64,000 bases of DNA from Phlebopus portentosus (taxonomy: Eukaryota > Basidiomycota > Agaricomycetes > Boletales > Boletinellaceae), in contig JAYXKI010000003.1 in the NCBI GenBank assembly GCA_037892935.1, positions 124,001 to 188,000 on the forward strand, read 5' to 3'. Of the stretch, positions 1 through 10,062 are shown in pieces; position 1 is the stretch's first letter, and every line of letters begins with the position of its first letter. A model generated the notes under the pieces. That model did not search any database and was not told where the DNA came from. It was given only the letters and a program-made list of their open reading frames with translations. Both the position numbers and the translations under genes were made by a program.

Positions 1-2
1 GA

Positions 3-1075
3 GTCTCTGATGGTAGTCTGACCATTGTTACTTCAGAACGACTCTTGAAATCAAATCGGAGAGCTCCTCCTCCTTTCACTCAACAGGAAAGTCAGGAGCT
101 GCTGACCCTTCTTCGGTCATCATCTGGTGCGATATTCCCTAGACGCGATAGGCGTAGACTAATTTCAGAAATGTAGGCTCAGATTCTCCACTCCAGGCGG
201 CCATCCAAACTAGAGTCGTGTCTCGTATCCACCGCCGCATCGGTATGTTTACTTTCCTGACATCCCAACACAGGTATATTGACACAAGTCGTTGTCTAGT
301 CCAATGGAAGCAACATTTCTTCAGGCCAGAGAAACCTCTCCCTCGAGGTGTGAATGCTTCAGCGACTCCCCAGCGTAGCACGCCATACAATAGGACCTTC
401 CTTGACTTCGTACTTGCATGGCTATGTCTTGGAATACCCTATTTGTATGCCAACCGACATGTCTATCGGTTCGACGAAGAGGGTGGGATAGTGAGGTCAG
501 CTGGCCCCATGGTGGTCGTCGGGGCCACTGTCTGCATAGTGGCATGTCTCTTCGGATTTTTCTTGACCGTTTACCGCGCTAATTCTACCTGTCGAAAAGG
601 CTGCGACCATCCTGCTGGCATCGGTAACGTTCCTCGCCCTACCCGGTCTGGATCACGTCTCGAGGACGGCCGGGTTCATCGCAATCATCGCGTCGTTTTC
701 CAGCTTCGGAGCGTCCCTGATAGCCGCCTTCAGGAATCAGGTAGAAACGCAGCGAATGGCAGCGCGAGGTGGTGAAGGCCTTGTGGTGACTATGTCGGCT
801 GTGACGGTAAGGCCTCATCTAATTCGTTCTGTTATCATCGTTCTGACACGGATGGTTTGCTATAGGGCAACAGCATCTTGCCCTCGTTACCTGCTGTCTT
901 TCTCGCTTGGTCTATCCTTTCCTTGATAACGGGAGTTGTGCTCTACGCCTTTCGAGGTTCAATTGCGTTGGACGCGGCCACTCGATTCGCATCGTTCACG
1001 AGATGGACCACGATCGGTGTGCTCGGATTCTGTTGTGGAGCGTTGATCGTATCCACATTTGCCATACGACGATGA
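3..1075 (+). CDS. multi-pass membrane protein, 5' part outside the window
   Basis: Only the 3' half is well supported. Two exons, 600..806 and 866..1075, join in frame across a 59-nt intron and end at TGA 1073-1075. They encode four hydrophobic segments (around ILLASVTFLAL, GFIAIIASFSSFGASLIAA, AVFLAWSILSLITGVVLYA and TTIGVLGFCCGALIVSTFA). The last upstream AG before 600 follows a CTAAT branch-like site. Upstream, an open frame at 3..176 (ends LISEM) and a hydrophobic stretch near 395-465 (TFLDFVLAWLCLGIPYLY) may be earlier exons, but I could not join them with confidence. The arrangement of a long soluble part and a C-terminal membrane domain recalls a large Agaricomycete family of WW-domain membrane proteins; that link is a weak inference. 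No catalytic motif is visible. The start codon must lie left of the window if 3..176 belongs to the gene. Confidence 0.5.
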
Positions 1076-1250
1076 TTATCTATAATAGCATCTTGTATCC
1101 CTATCATTTACATCATCTGTAACTCCTTCATTTCTAAGCTTGTACCTGTTCCGGTTGTTTCATGCTTCATTTCGTGATATTATTTCCACAGTACTTCAGT
1201 TTCTTGCTTTCGGCTTTTATCTAGGCATTAATATGGCCATGTGAACGCTA

Positions 1251-1832
1251 TCATGCATCTCGTTTACTATCTGTATCCTGCAGAATGAAGTATTCTGTTC
1301 CATAGAGACCAGTTGACAGCGCAGTTGCTCCTGCGAGAAACATGGAGAGAGGACTCCGTAGTGTCGTGAAGGAGCGTCTCCCGTTCCAAAAGAGGTAAGT
1401 TAACGACCAGGCTATCCCGAGTTCGGTAATGAAGAGAATTAGGAGTGTTTCATAATTGAGCTCACCCGTAGATATTCCACTACCGTTTAGAGAATCTCCA
1501 GTCGAGAGAATGTATCCGGCTCCATACATTATCATGGAAAAACCGAGTCGCTGAGGAAACGGAGGCAATTTAGGAAAGTATTTTGGAGGAAGAACTGAGC
1601 TAGCCAAAACTGGCGTGAAAACGGTGTCGTGAACAAAGTTAAAAGCTTCAGCTTTATGAACCCTTACAAATTGACGCTAAAGACCAAGCTGGCCAACTAT
1701 TTGACAGATCAGCAAACGTCCGCTGGAGGCGTTCAGAGATACGCACGGTGATTGAGAGTACGGGCGGACTGCACTCTCTAATTGCGAGCTACTAGACATC
1801 GTATCCGCGAAGTTTTGAGTGGACATATTCAT
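1251..1832 (-). CDS. AIM19: AIM19-like mitochondrial membrane protein
   Basis: Exons on the minus strand are 1747..1832, 1668..1696, 1466..1609 and 1251..1411. All three introns are 50-58 nt with GT..AG ends, and the spliced frame gives 139 residues. The protein matches the Aim19 family pattern: a short polar N-terminus, then WPAWSLASIFLASSVLPPK, a small-residue helix with GAGYILSTGD, the block GISTAWSLTYLFWN and a last helix containing GLYGTEYF. The read-through frame at the third intron inserts nonsense between GIST and AWSL, so splicing there is well supported. Aim19 proteins are small integral membrane proteins linked genetically to mitochondrial inheritance in yeast; their biochemical role is unknown. 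The start could be either ATG at 1832 or ATG at 1826. Exon 2 is only 29 nt. The gene is divergent from the Nudix gene, with 129 bp between the start codons. Confidence 0.85.
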
Positions 1833-1961
1833 AACAATATAAAAGCGTTTGACGTTGAAAAAGTAATCGGCATGAGATCGGCACGAACCGATGTCTTTCA
1901 GCTCCGCTTGAAAATGATAACTGTTCACAGCACGTGAATCCCTTTCTTCAATTAATTCATC
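1833..1961. promoter_or_regulatory. short bidirectional promoter between AIM19-like and Nudix genes
   Basis: The 129 bp between the two start codons must carry both promoters and 5' leaders. A palindromic CACGTG (E-box type, the core bound by bHLH factors such as Cbf1 or Pho4 in fungi) lies at 1931-1936, about 30 bp upstream of the Nudix ATG. No clear TATA box is visible. Co-regulation of the two organelle-targeted products is an inference from the shared region. Confidence 0.45.
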
Positions 1962-3270
1962 ATGTCCACCCGCAAGTTACTGGATTTTCATCGACCTTCG
2001 TCGCTTCAGTTAGGTCATAGTGCAATAAACAAAGAAACACGGAGGTAAACAGACAGACATACTGTAGTCTAGAGATGCTTTGCTGATGATACGGGATTCC
2101 AGATGTATCAGGAATTTGGCAGCTTATAAAGTGCCGAAAGGCCTAAAGAGAAAAGGACCTCGGTCTCGGACTGCGGCCGTGCTCGTAGCTCTATTCATTG
2201 GGAGGATGGGAGACGTATATGTTCTACTAAGCCAGTAAGTATGCGTATACGTCTGGATACTTCGATCCTTACATATCCGCTAGACGATCCAAGGCCCTTC
2301 GAACCTACGCCGGGGATACATCTCTTCCAGGAGGGAAGATGGAACCTCACGACAGAAGCATCGAGGACACTGCGGTGTGTGATGCAATGGCGCAAAGATA
2401 CAACATCACCCATGTTTACTCACATTATTTCAGCGACGGGAAGCCTTTGAAGAGGTACTGTACAATCAATTATGGAGCATGTCCGTCCGTAGAATTGCTA
2501 ATATGGGCATCTCAGATCGGATTGAGCTTTGATAAACAAAAAGTGCCATTCTTATGCAGTCTAGAACCCTTTCTCGCTGGTAATCAGTTGCTTGTAATAC
2601 CGTAAGATGGTTGTTTTGTTTTGTTTTCGCTGCAGGAGTCCTGAGCAATTCGACAGAGTGGTAGTCCTCGTCCTTGACAAGACCATAAGAGTAAGAACAG
2701 ATCACCGCATCAACAGTATAAAACCTGACGGGCTTTGACTCGTTCTAGCCCGTCCTCAATCAAGCGGAAGTCTCATCGCTCTTTTCGCATCCTCTCAAAG
2801 CGTTCCTCAGCTCAGACCCACCCTTTCCTCAAGAGCAGCACGCAGATGAAATACCATACTACACATACAACGATTATCCATGGTATCGAGACGGTCAGAG
2901 TAGGCCAATACGGATGCATCGATTCCTGACAGGAAGAGAAGCAGGAGGCATCAAACCTGTATACGGTCTCACTGCGTAAGACGTCGCTACTTCAGGCAAT
3001 CCAACTGCTAACCGAAGTGCATCTGGCAGGTCAATACTCATACGAGTTGCTGAAGTTGGATTTGGACGTTCGACGGATTTTGAAGTCAACGCGCCTGGTC
3101 AGCCGTCTATGACAGAACGCATCGACTATGCTTTGCGCAACCATCCAAAATTTGTCGAAGCTTTCGAGGAAGAAGAATTGAACGCGAAGTCTCAACCGAG
3201 CCGTATTCTGAAGGAGCTCCTAAGAGTACCATCTCAAAGGAAACGGAGAAGAATAGCAAGCAAGCTTTAG
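1962..3270 (+). CDS. PCD1: peroxisomal coenzyme A diphosphatase (Nudix, NUDT7/Pcd1-type)
   Basis: Eight exons (1962..2008, 2103..2234, 2284..2374, 2434..2454, 2516..2601, 2657..2690, 2749..2975, 3030..3270) join in frame to 292 residues. The family cleaves CoA and oxidised CoA to 4'-phosphopantetheine and 3',5'-ADP. After splicing the Nudix box is intact at residues about 76-100: GGKMEP, then DTA, then RREAFEE and IGL, giving the G-x5-E-x7-RE-x2-EE-x-G pattern with the metal-binding glutamates E93, E96 and E97. Downstream come LEPFLAGNQLLVIPVVV, the family block LNQAEVSSLFSHPL and GLTA. The protein ends in SKL, a PTS1 peroxisomal targeting signal, which agrees with the peroxisomal location of yeast Pcd1 and animal NUDT7. 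Exon 4 is only 21 nt and carries the catalytic RREAFEE. Intron 1 (94 nt) is the least certain junction. The length is usual for the family. Confidence 0.92.
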
Positions 3271-3517
3271 ACAAATGCCGGACGATGTGCCATACCACAG
3301 TGAACTATTATTGCGTCTTTCCCGGATAGCATGCCGAACACTTCTTAAGCAATGCATTCCGAGGCGAAGACCACTCTATGTATATCATACCATATGTGCT
3401 CGTGGAAGCCATTGCGAAGAGAAATGAAGCCATGCATCATGTCGTCACCGTCAGGTAGAGATCTGCATAATCATCCGGTTTCTGATTCTATCACGAATAC
3501 ATATAGCGGATTTTAAT

Positions 3518-4987
3518 TCATTCATTCGAATCCAGGTGCAACACAACATCGTACTGTAAACAATTGACCAGTAGTCCATTTTTGCTCAAACCGGGTTTTG
3601 CAAATTTTAACCACTCCGGGATAACTGAACGAAGTTGGTCCTCTCGAATCGAAGGACAGTCTCGCAGCAAGAGTATCCCGGACGTTGTTTTTGTCCAGTC
3701 CATCAGTACCAAAAGTTGCTCTAGCGTCAAAGTCTTCGCATGGTCAATATCGAGAATCGTCCATCCACCAGGAATGTGCATATTCTTCCGGTGCATGTGG
3801 ATATGGCACAGCGGGTTTATTGACACGAATCGTTCCAAGGTAGGAGCAAGCTCACGAACGACCGAAATGAACGTCAAAATAGTTATGTCTTCGGAAGGGC
3901 CCTTTTCCCCTTCCTTTCCAATCCGATCTTCCTCGACGTACAATTTCATTTCCCGAAGGTGTGGGATCTTCGCGATACGAGATAAAATGATAGGTCCCCA
4001 CGTCTCAGTTTCTTGATACTGATTCATTCTTCTCGCCAAAACATCGTCGTTGAAACAGCTTCGACGTAGTTTGTTCAGCCTGAGGCTGAGGTCGGTCACG
4101 TTATCAATAACCAATCTCTCGAGAAACCGGGTGAGCCAGCTGAAGTATTTGGGTGATTTAACTCGAAGAGTGAGCGACTTAAGATTACGCATCGCAACGG
4201 CGTCTCCTGTTTCGGGATATACGTGGTCTAGTAAGTGATCAAATGCGACTTCGAGGTTCTCCAGGGAAGGGCATGACGCAAGGAACTCCAAGAGGAGGTT
4301 GAAATCGGAAAGGTAATCAACAGACCACTCGATCTCAAATTTAAATGAGGTAATGGTCTTGGCGAGGACTTTGGGTGGAATGAAGATTGTATCCAAGTAT
4401 CGAAGTTCCGGCATTTCCCAAGTCTCATAGAACTGGGAAGTTGGGACTTCAGGGCACCACCCCGTATGCGTCAGAGTTAGATTGCGAAGGACCGGTAACT
4501 GGATGCGCTTCATCAGCTCACGTTCCACATCCGTATCGACAATCACAATGTCCAACGTTCCAAGCAAATGGCGATAATAAAAGATCCTCTCCAAGGCTAG
4601 CAGGTCGGATTCATACGTGAAGCTCGACATCAATGCAGCCGACAGGGGCAATCCCCGGCTCATGTCCGCAATCAAGGAGACCTCCCTCGCCGGACTGAAC
4701 AGTTGTAGTCTGCAGTTAGCCCATAGCTTCGGGGCCGAAATGGCCAAAGATCTGAATCGCGAGCAGATGCGCGTCAACGTGAAAATATCACGAAACTCCG
4801 AAACGACATAGTCCATGACGATAAACAGAAGCTCATTTGGGAGCTTCCTAATCCCGCAGTATCGCACCGCCGAATCAATTTGCTCCTTTAACGATGTGGC
4901 CTTGTGCTCAAGAGACGCCGTCAATGCGCGAAAGAGCGAAAGCATGTTTTCATACTTCTTGAGATATTCGCGGGGATCCTTGAACAT
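3518..4987 (-). CDS. F-box-like / leucine-rich-repeat-like protein, lineage 1, arm A
   Basis: The long open frame starts at ATG 4987 (MFKDPREY) and runs 489 residues. It has an F-box-like segment near residues 48-95 (KLPNELLFIVMDYVVSEFRDIFTLTRICSRFRSLAISAPKLW in outline) followed by irregular leucine-rich repeats typical of Agaricomycete F-box proteins, which are presumed substrate adaptors of SCF ubiquitin ligases. In arm B an additional first exon begins MASGFQAKDLL and splices to a sequence ending DNLTVMF-like. Here the same exon (ATG at 5196) has lost about 11 nt near 5155. It therefore runs out of frame, and the acceptor at about 5034 no longer joins correctly. The internal ATG at 4987 is thus the only start giving the conserved body, and the product lacks about 50 N-terminal residues compared with arm B. 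The rest is intact, so it may still be expressed. The substrate is unknown. Confidence 0.72.
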   Translation of the reverse strand: MFKDPREYLKKYENMLSLFRALTASLEHKATSLKEQIDSAVRYCGIRKLPNELLFIVMDYVVSEFRDIFTLTRICSRFRSLAISAPKLWANCRLQLFSPAREVSLIADMSRGLPLSAALMSSFTYESDLLALERIFYYRHLLGTLDIVIVDTDVERELMKRIQLPVLRNLTLTHTGWCPEVPTSQFYETWEMPELRYLDTIFIPPKVLAKTITSFKFEIEWSVDYLSDFNLLLEFLASCPSLENLEVAFDHLLDHVYPETGDAVAMRNLKSLTLRVKSPKYFSWLTRFLERLVIDNVTDLSLRLNKLRRSCFNDDVLARRMNQYQETETWGPIILSRIAKIPHLREMKLYVEEDRIGKEGEKGPSEDITILTFISVVRELAPTLERFVSINPLCHIHMHRKNMHIPGGWTILDIDHAKTLTLEQLLVLMDWTKTTSGILLLRDCPSIREDQLRSVIPEWLKFAKPGLSKNGLLVNCLQYDVVLHLDSNE

Positions 4988-5196
4988 CACTGTAAGATTG
5001 TCGTCCGGGGCGGTATCAGAGCATCTGAAATAGGATCATGAGAAGAGTGACACGTTAAAGGTCTGGGAAATTGCAGTCTTACTGTCCGTCGCCTAGCGGA
5101 CTCCAGATTTGAGATGGGCTTAGGTACGGTCCCTCGTTGGATTGAACGACCTTTCACGACACTGAGCAAGTCCTTTGCCTGAAACCCAGACGCCAT

Positions 5197-5439
5197 AGGC
5201 ACACTATTACGGATATTATAAAGCCAAAAGAAAAGAAAAGAAAGAACGAATGCTCTTTCTGAAAAAGGATCGTGAGTGAGTGTTGAGTGGTGCTGGTAGT
5301 GGCTTGGAAATCGGAACATATATGGTTGTTTGGCTTAGTCATCATTAAGTGTACTCCTCTCACGCGCCAGAAACCTGCGAGATTTTACCCACGACCTCTT
5401 TTTCTGAGTCAGAGCTAAGAGCTTAATCCTGATCCTGAA
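5197..5439. promoter_or_regulatory. intergenic region of the divergent F-box-like pair, arm A
   Basis: This is the shared upstream region of the two head-to-head genes. It contains a purine tract (AAAGAAAAGAAAAGAAAG around 5227-5244 on the plus strand) that is also present, inverted, in arm B near 22019-22040. The conservation in both copies shows the duplication carried the promoter as well as the genes. No specific factor site can be named. Confidence 0.35.
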
Positions 5440-6895
5440 ATGTCGCCGATATTGGCACACAAAAGTCTGTCCTTGGGTCGTGACTGTTCATCCACTTGTG
5501 CATACCTAACAAAGGTTGGTAGCTGTATCCATTCAAACGAAAAATTTGAAGAAACGCGACGCTGCTTGAGACTTCACAAGGGCCGTCAAACTGCTCTGGA
5601 ACTATTCTCGTATATCGTTGGCGAAAAGGTCCAAATGGTCGAAGAAACTGTTCTCCAGGCATCGCGACATCGCGGACGCATATCGCTTCCCGACGAGATT
5701 CTCATACATGTGATCGATATGGCGCGTGCTGAGGCCGAGAAACATTTCGGGAGGAAAGAAATAGACGACCTGATCAAGAATCTCTCCCTCGTCTCGCGGA
5801 GGTTCCGATACGCTGTTTTGAATACGTTATCCCTGTGGATGAGGATCGACAATCGCTATTGTCTGAAAGACGGATTCGGGTACCGCATCGCGAGAACTGC
5901 GAACAAACCTCTCAATCTACATATTGATCTTTCCAGTGGGGTGTCATCGAGCCAAAGAGAGGCGATTATCCAGCACATAGCGCCGCTGAAAGACCGCTGG
6001 CAGCGTTTTAGGGCGTCGTTCGCAGGGCGAATATTTGGCGTGGACCGCGAGATGTGCCGTCTCGACATCCCGCATCTGGAATCTGCTCACCTACACTTCT
6101 CTAGCATGCATAGCTGCTACGAAGTTTTTGAAATGTGGAACTTCATGGCCATAAAGACACTGGAACTGGTCGACGCGGTTCCTCCTGCAGGCCAGTATCG
6201 CAAGTTGACCACATTCAGGTTAAAAGTGAACTCTTACAGTTATTACGGGCTCCTGACATTCTTGAGCTGCGCGCCGAACCTCGAACACCTTTCTCCTCGA
6301 TTTGGGTGCATGGTCATTCATGAGGTCCATAGATCAAGTACCCGTTAGTCTTCCTCGTCTTTCCACCCTGTCGCTTTCCAATCACGACGACTTCGATGGT
6401 GGGAATGATTACGATATGCGCCCCGCGACGACATATCTCTGCCTTATACTATCATCAATGAGGATTTCAAATGTCAAAGATCTCCGCCTCTGTCTCCGTC
6501 TTTACGGGGAGTTCTATTTCTACTATCTAATCGAGACCTTGACGGATCGGGTGAGGGATGCTTTCGGCGCCGTGACGGGTTTGTTTATCACCCTAAACTT
6601 CACGATTGTCGACGAAGATGCCATAAAACGCTTTTTTGCGTTATTCCCCAACGTCCAAGAATCAGGACTTGATATACCTGACGTGCTCGAGACAATACGT
6701 GACTTGGACTCTGGACTCGGGCTAGACCAGCTTCGCTCGCTCACTTTCGGTGAAAGCGTACAACCCTATGACTGCGGAGAGGAGAATAATGTTTTGTGCA
6801 ATCTCACAAAAAGCGTCGATGATCTCAATGTGGAGTGGAAGAATCCGGTATGCAAGGATTCCGCTATACACATGCATAATTGCGATTGTGCCTAG
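5440..6895 (+). pseudogene. F-box-like gene, lineage 2, arm A, first exon lost and frameshifted
   Basis: The F-box-like segment (SLPDEILIHVIDMARAEAEKHFG, about 5688-5750) and the body through GLLTFLSCAPNLEHL are open from 5440, but two defects show when it is compared with arm B. First, the real initiator exon of arm B (MAAQDISLEQLA) is missing: sequence corresponding to the 5' leader joins directly to the middle of the former intron near 5485-5505, so the ATG at 5440 sits in old leader sequence. Second, one extra C near 6297 (TCTCCTCG against TCTCTCG in arm B) shifts the frame. Translation stops at about 6348, while the conserved tail continues in another frame at 6302..6895. Homologous proteins are presumed SCF adaptors. 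The gene is probably dead or makes a truncated product. Confidence 0.7.
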
Positions 6896-7823
6896 GACGA
6901 TGAGACGGAGGGAGACCACATCCAGAAATATCATAGTCCGGATGTCCACTTATCGACTCCTCCCTTTCTTCACTAAATGCTGCAGTGCAGCATAGAAGGA
7001 GATCATATCCAATGCCAATAACATTTATCGGATATATGCTGTTCCCGACCCTACAAGAATGAGTCTTAGCCTGTATAAGTCCACGAAATGTCGGTCGAAG
7101 GGCGTGTCAACGAGATGAAGCAAGAAGCATTTGTCTTCTCGTTCAAACTACGCTATCTCTACTCTACCGACAACATATACGACTGTGGTGCAGGTAGTTT
7201 AAGATAAAATAGCGTCTCCATTTTTCTGTCCTGACACACAGTCTGAGACAGGCGCCTGCGGCTTCTGCACTGTCAGCCGATGTAGATCAAACGGCTTCGA
7301 TACGCCTATGGGCCATTGACCACGAAGACATTTCAAGTTGCGGTGGCTTTAGAGATTCATAGAATTAGTGGAGCAATATTAAAAGGCCATTGAAACTTGG
7401 ATGTGAACGGCATCTTGAAGTGTAGGACGCTTCTGCTTCAGGCTCTCAATACCAATAATCGGATAGATGTATGGAACACTGGGGATTTTGTATTTGCGCT
7501 GCTTTTTTAACTTCATATGGCCTGTGGTACAAAAGGAGTCGCGTCTTCCATCCCTTGAGCTTGTTCACATCTGGTTTGTTCAAGAACGCGAAATCCGATG
7601 AGCGGGTAGTTTGGTAGTCAGCGAGGAAGAGCTCTCGCCACTATATCAGCTTATGTCTGAGCGAGTCACCAATGCCAAGTGAACTGCAATCCATATCGCA
7701 AGGTGTCATAACTTCATGCATATACATACGGCTAGCAAGCTAGAATCTTCAGTTGCAACAGTAAGCTATTGTCTCAAAGTTTTTCGAGCGCGTCTACGAA
7801 TGTCAAGAAAAAAAGGGTATATC
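6896..7823. other. intergenic, no gene recognised
   Basis: It separates the 3' ends of the F-box-like pseudogene and the histidine phosphatase, which converge. The first about 70 bases still resemble the arm B flank. A near-perfect inverted repeat, ATGCTGCA then TGCAGCAT with one central base, lies around 6978-6996. The remainder has no long open frame with protein-like composition. Confidence 0.5.
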
Positions 7824-9574
7824 CTACGAGAAACATCTCTCGAAATCTCCTGCCCCATCGTTCGTCGCGTACCCTTGACTAGCAACGAATGCGTCCAAAG
7901 TGCACAACCCATCATCGTTAGCCCCGCAGAAATTCAAGTCTTGCAGCGCGTCATCGACAAGCATGCGCACGAATATTTCACCATTGCAATCAAGACGTTC
8001 CGTAACTAGCCTCCCGGAAAACGGAACAAGGCGTGAAACAACCCAGGTTAGACGTGAATCAGGCTGCATCGGGTCTAAGTCTGCCTTCTGACGGAATAGT
8101 CCGATAGCACTGTAGATCGCGATCATTTGATTGTCGTGCGAGAAGTCAGCGTACATTGCTCGTCCAAGTGGGAATGTCGACGGGTCCGAGTCGAGCGTCC
8201 GGTTTGTTTGTGTGTTGTCGCGCACAGGAGAGTCGGTTAAGCGAGCGATGAGCTCATTGATGTAACCTACTCCCTGAACAGGTCCAAGATTCTCACCGTA
8301 CCTATGCAAACCAATCAGCAAACTTCCTGCTCTCTTGGGATGGTACAACCCACCCAGTCCCATAGTACTTGTTCAAGTCGCCATAGTAATCGAATCCGTC
8401 GAAATCGGAGCTGTCAAAGAGATCGCAGAACGGACTTGCCTCTTCCTTCGCGAGGGTATCAAAAGCGCAGAGTGAAATAAGATTCGTGACATCCGCAACG
8501 GTCAGATTTGCACCAGAAGCGGCTTTGTTCAATCGAGCGGCAGCTGATACAGCGTAGATTGCTTGCCAGATATCTGTCTGTTCGTCGCCACTCCCTGCAT
8601 TTGGGCACATGTTATCGTCAAGCGTATCATTCAGCTACGAAATGATGAGCTTTGGTAGAACCGAGCCACTGTCGCGCTTACCGTTTCTTGGAGAATCAGA
8701 TTCAATGTCGGAGCTGACGATCCTCCACTGGCGTGGAAGAAGCCTGTTACATATAAAGGATGAGTCGAATGATATAACGGATGCCAGAACGGACAAACCT
8801 GACGTCCAATTGGTCGCTGTGTCTACGACTCTTGCGGCACTAGAAGCTCGTACGAATGGAGTACTTGAGCCGATAACATCTTTGTAGCGTAAGAAGGCCT
8901 CCTGTCCAGAGTCATAGGATCTAAGTAATCGTGAGGGACATGCTCTTATACTCTGCAACACGCAGTATATGCTCACTGTGCGGCGCCGAATGGGATAAGA
9001 TCAGCTACACCGAGATCGTACGTGTAATGACGAAGGAAGTGGAGTCGGACGTCTCTGAACAAAGTAGCGTTCTGAAGCTTCTGGACCGCGGATGATATTC
9101 TTTCTCCAGCATCGGACGTTGGAAACCGAGCGCCATGCCTGTGAATCTACAACAACGCTCGGACGATAAAAAATGGCCATGTTGCTACTATATACGTACA
9201 ATATTAACCTGATTCACTTTGCATTGGCTGGGGGGATTCTTGTATTCAGCCGCAGGAAAGTAAGGAGAGTACATGGCCCAGGTGTGTTTTGCATGTCCGG
9301 GAAACCGTATTTTTGGTGTGACCGGGAAGAATTCAGAGGGCGACGCTCCCGATGGACCTAGAAAGGCACAAGTACACCATATCAAGACGAGACTGAATGC
9401 AATCATGCCCCAAACAGATGCTCTCCGTCTGCGAAGTGAATGAGCCGATAGAAGCGAGAGAAGAGCCTCATCGTCGTCTTCTTCTTCGAGCCTTTTATAA
9501 CCATTGCCGGGAAGAACATCCGGAGGAAACCCGCAAAGAAATTGAATTGAGAATGATGATTTCCAGCGAACCAT
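7824..9574 (-). CDS. membrane-anchored histidine acid phosphatase (phytase-like), copy A
   Basis: Six exons on the minus strand (9200..9574, 8977..9146, 8799..8920, 8682..8743, 8354..8634, 7824..8301) join in frame to 495 residues. Fungal phytases and acid phosphatases of this branch of the histidine phosphatase superfamily release phosphate through a phospho-histidine intermediate. The active-site motif RHGARFP is at about residues 128-134, directly after the first intron. The proton-donor motif HD lies in DFSHDNQ at about residues 390-393. Other family blocks are VPFVRAS-type (here TPFVRASS), TNWTSG, MCPNAG and LGPVQGVGYINELIARLT. A basic stretch (RRRR) followed by a hydrophobic helix at residues about 54-73 predicts a type II membrane anchor or uncleaved signal. 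The start at ATG 9574 is tentative because the first 25 residues have no counterpart in copy B. All catalytic residues are present. Confidence 0.9.
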
Positions 9575-10062
9575 TATTCGAGGAAGAAAGAGCGTATCCG
9601 TTCCAGATGTTTCTAATTATTAACGTGTGTGAGATAGGCCTTGTGTTCCTGATTCATAGGTATCTGAAGAAAGAGCAACCTGTGGTGCCCTTGAACGAAA
9701 GGAGCCGTGACGATCGAAACCCTCGGTTAACTGGCAAACCAGTTGCGACGCTTTGGAGAATGGATTGTCCAGGGCGCATATACAGCGTACAAAACAGATA
9801 TACAAGCGATGTGGTGGTGAAAGCACAGCGAGAAAATGGTGGTAAAGGAGGTCTATCACGGTCGACGTTGTTTAGAATACATTGCTATCTTGTGGCGAAA
9901 AGGCTGTGGCAATGAAGAGGAGTGCACGTGCGTCATACACGTGTAGTGAAGGAGCTTATGTAACAAGGATAGTCAACCTACAGTACTCACGATCGATCCG
10001 ATCACCTTTAATCCTAAACCAATTTTTTATACCTTTTCTCTCTCCGACGAGATGCTTGACGC
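9575..10062. other. intergenic between divergent phosphatase and PL14 genes
   Basis: This region must hold the promoters of both divergent genes. A plus-strand open frame runs through it (from 9397), but it overlaps the phosphatase exon 1 antisense and has no recognisable domain, so I do not call it a gene. CACGTG-like words occur near 9926 (GTGCACGTGCG) and 9938 (ATACACGTGTAG). Confidence 0.4.

Larger units (their letters stand above)
3510..6965. repeat. inverted duplication, arm A (divergent F-box-like pair)
   Basis: This block contains a minus-strand F-box-like gene (3518..4987) and a plus-strand one (5440..6895), head to head. The reverse complement of the block recurs at about 20085..23745. 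Similarity runs through both coding regions, the shared promoter region with its AAAGAAAAG-type purine tract, and short 3' flanks (for example the tail CCGGTTTGAGCAAAAATGGACT just beyond the gene-1 homology at the left edge). Edges are estimated by eye and may be off by tens of bases. Confidence 0.75.

Noticed and set aside
2339..2605. Apparent degenerate Nudix box (VCDAMAQRYN after SIEDTA)
   Set aside because: It is intron read-through. Splicing out 2375..2433 and 2455..2515 restores RREAFEE-IGL, so the enzyme is intact.
9397..9915. 172-codon plus-strand frame
   Set aside because: It overlaps phosphatase exon 1 antisense, has no domain or splice partners, and mirrors the codon pattern of the true gene.
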